Source: Paraburkholderia franconis (GTDB lineage Bacteria; Pseudomonadota; Gammaproteobacteria; Burkholderiales; Burkholderiaceae). Taken from it: a DNA stretch of 64,000 nt. The notes below the pieces were generated by a model. That model saw nothing but the letters and a program-made list of their open reading frames with translations. It did not search any database and had not been told where the DNA came from. Both the position numbers and the translations under genes were made by a program. This document shows positions 63,306-64,000 of the stretch, one piece after another. Position 1 is the first letter of the stretch. Every line of letters begins with the position of its first letter. The stretch is taken from contig NZ_WHNP01000036.1 in the NCBI RefSeq assembly GCF_009362735.1, positions 1 to 64,000 of the forward strand, given 5' to 3'.

Positions 63306-64000
63306 ATGAAGATCTGTGTCTTCGGCGCGGGTGCGATCGGCGGTTTGATGGGCGTGCAGCTTGCGCGCGCGGGCGCGGACGTCGGCTTTATCGCGCGCGG
63401 CCCGCATCTGGCGGCGATGCGCGAACACGGCGCGCGCCTCATCATCGACGGCGAAGAGGTGTCGGCGCGCGTGCGCTGCACGTCCGACCCTAACGAACTC
63501 GGCGTGCAGGACATCGTCATCGTCACGCTGAAGGCGCATTCGCTGCCGGGTGTCGTCGATTCGATGCAGCCGCTGCTCGGCAAGCACACTGCCATCGTCA
63601 CGGGCACCAACGGCATCCCCTACTGGTATTTCTACAAGCACGGCGGCAGGTTCGAGGGCACGCGCCTCGCGAGCATCGACCCGGACGGCTCGCAATGGGC
63701 GAAGCTCGGCCCCGAGCGCGCGATCGGCTGCGTGCTGTATCCCGCGGCCGAAATCGTCGAGCCGGGTGTCGTCAAGCATGTGTACGGCAAGAAGTTCCCG
63801 ATCGGCGAGCCGGACGGCGAACTCACGCCGCGCATCCAGCAGTTTCACGACGTGATGCAGGCGGCCGGTTTCGAAGCGCCGATCCGCGACAATATCCGCG
63901 ACGAGATCTGGCTGAAGCTGTGGGGCAATCTGTGCTTCAACCCGATCAGCGCGCTCACGCACGCGACGCTCGACGTGCTGACGAGCGACCCCGGCACGCG
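63306..64000 (+). CDS. panE: 2-dehydropantoate 2-reductase (ketopantoate reductase), partial
   Basis: The first 231 residues are present and the gene continues past the window. The NADP motif CVFGAGAIGGLMG, the catalytic Lys in TLKAHSL, TGTNGIPYWYF and KLWGNLCFNPISALT (N/catalytic region) identify ApbA/PanE. It reduces ketopantoate to pantoate for coenzyme A. AGGAGG lies nine bases before ATG 63306. PanE paralogues with other keto-acid substrates are common in this group. Confidence 0.92.
   Translation, partial: MKICVFGAGAIGGLMGVQLARAGADVGFIARGPHLAAMREHGARLIIDGEEVSARVRCTSDPNELGVQDIVIVTLKAHSLPGVVDSMQPLLGKHTAIVTGTNGIPYWYFYKHGGRFEGTRLASIDPDGSQWAKLGPERAIGCVLYPAAEIVEPGVVKHVYGKKFPIGEPDGELTPRIQQFHDVMQAAGFEAPIRDNIRDEIWLKLWGNLCFNPISALTHATLDVLTSDPGT

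Overview
The window looks like chromosomal DNA of a Burkholderiaceae bacterium, most likely Paraburkholderia, Caballeronia or a close relative. The base composition is high GC with strong GC3 bias. Several families typical of that group are present: a DUF4148 exported protein, a DUF2968 protein, RdgC, a stand-alone NifQ, many LysR/LysE pairs and a PaoABC-type oxidase. I see no rRNA, tRNA, CRISPR array, prophage or intact insertion sequence. The content is mostly accessory metabolism, transport and regulation, and gene order is mosaic.

Region 1-3.1 kb starts with an edge fragment and a decayed BON-domain gene. A lone Xre/MbcA/ParS-like antitoxin gene follows, whose start codon lies in a perfect 26-bp palindrome, then a cysteine-rich ArsR repressor driving an Old Yellow Enzyme. 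Region 3-13.7 kb has a GNAT acetyltransferase, a LysE exporter, a FUSC exporter gene cut by an in-frame amber codon, a MocR/winged-helix pair overlapping by four bases and divergent from a YdeP-type molybdopterin oxidoreductase, a LysR/NmrA divergent pair, a frameshifted periplasmic protein gene and an orphan amino-acid binding protein. Region 13.7-26.7 kb has RdgC, NifQ, an L-lactate permease with two GntR-type operators, a GGDEF-truncated EAL phosphodiesterase, a bactofilin/M23 peptidase operon, a DapA-family aldolase, an HTH-fused aspartate carbamoyltransferase with a palindromic operator on its promoter, and several small enzymes.

Region 26.7-41 kb is the main catabolic block. It holds an acetone carboxylase operon (acxA-acxB-acxC, minus strand) with a sigma-54 type promoter upstream and its AcoR-like sigma-54 activator downstream. 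Facing away from it is a periplasmic aldehyde oxidase operon (paoABC), then a 64-bp tandem repeat and a mocA-type cytidylyltransferase that would serve the molybdenum cofactor of PaoC. Region 41.4-45.8 kb has a cobalt-type nitrile hydratase operon (alpha, beta, accessory; each pair overlaps by four bases), which diverges from an NRAMP-superfamily transporter with non-canonical metal-site residues.

Region 46-64 kb has a possible double-glycine leader peptide, an NlpD-like LytM lipoprotein with a degenerate active site, DUF2968 and DUF4148 proteins, 6-phosphogluconate dehydrogenase, a DUF938 methyltransferase, an Oxidored-like/SIR2 pair, an SDR, a LysR/D-amino-acid dehydrogenase/binding-protein cluster, a polysaccharide deacetylase, GlsB, DUF2252, a lipoprotein, a second LysE exporter and the start of a ketopantoate reductase. 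Where lengths and starts are given, start codons were chosen from Shine-Dalgarno spacing and family N-termini.
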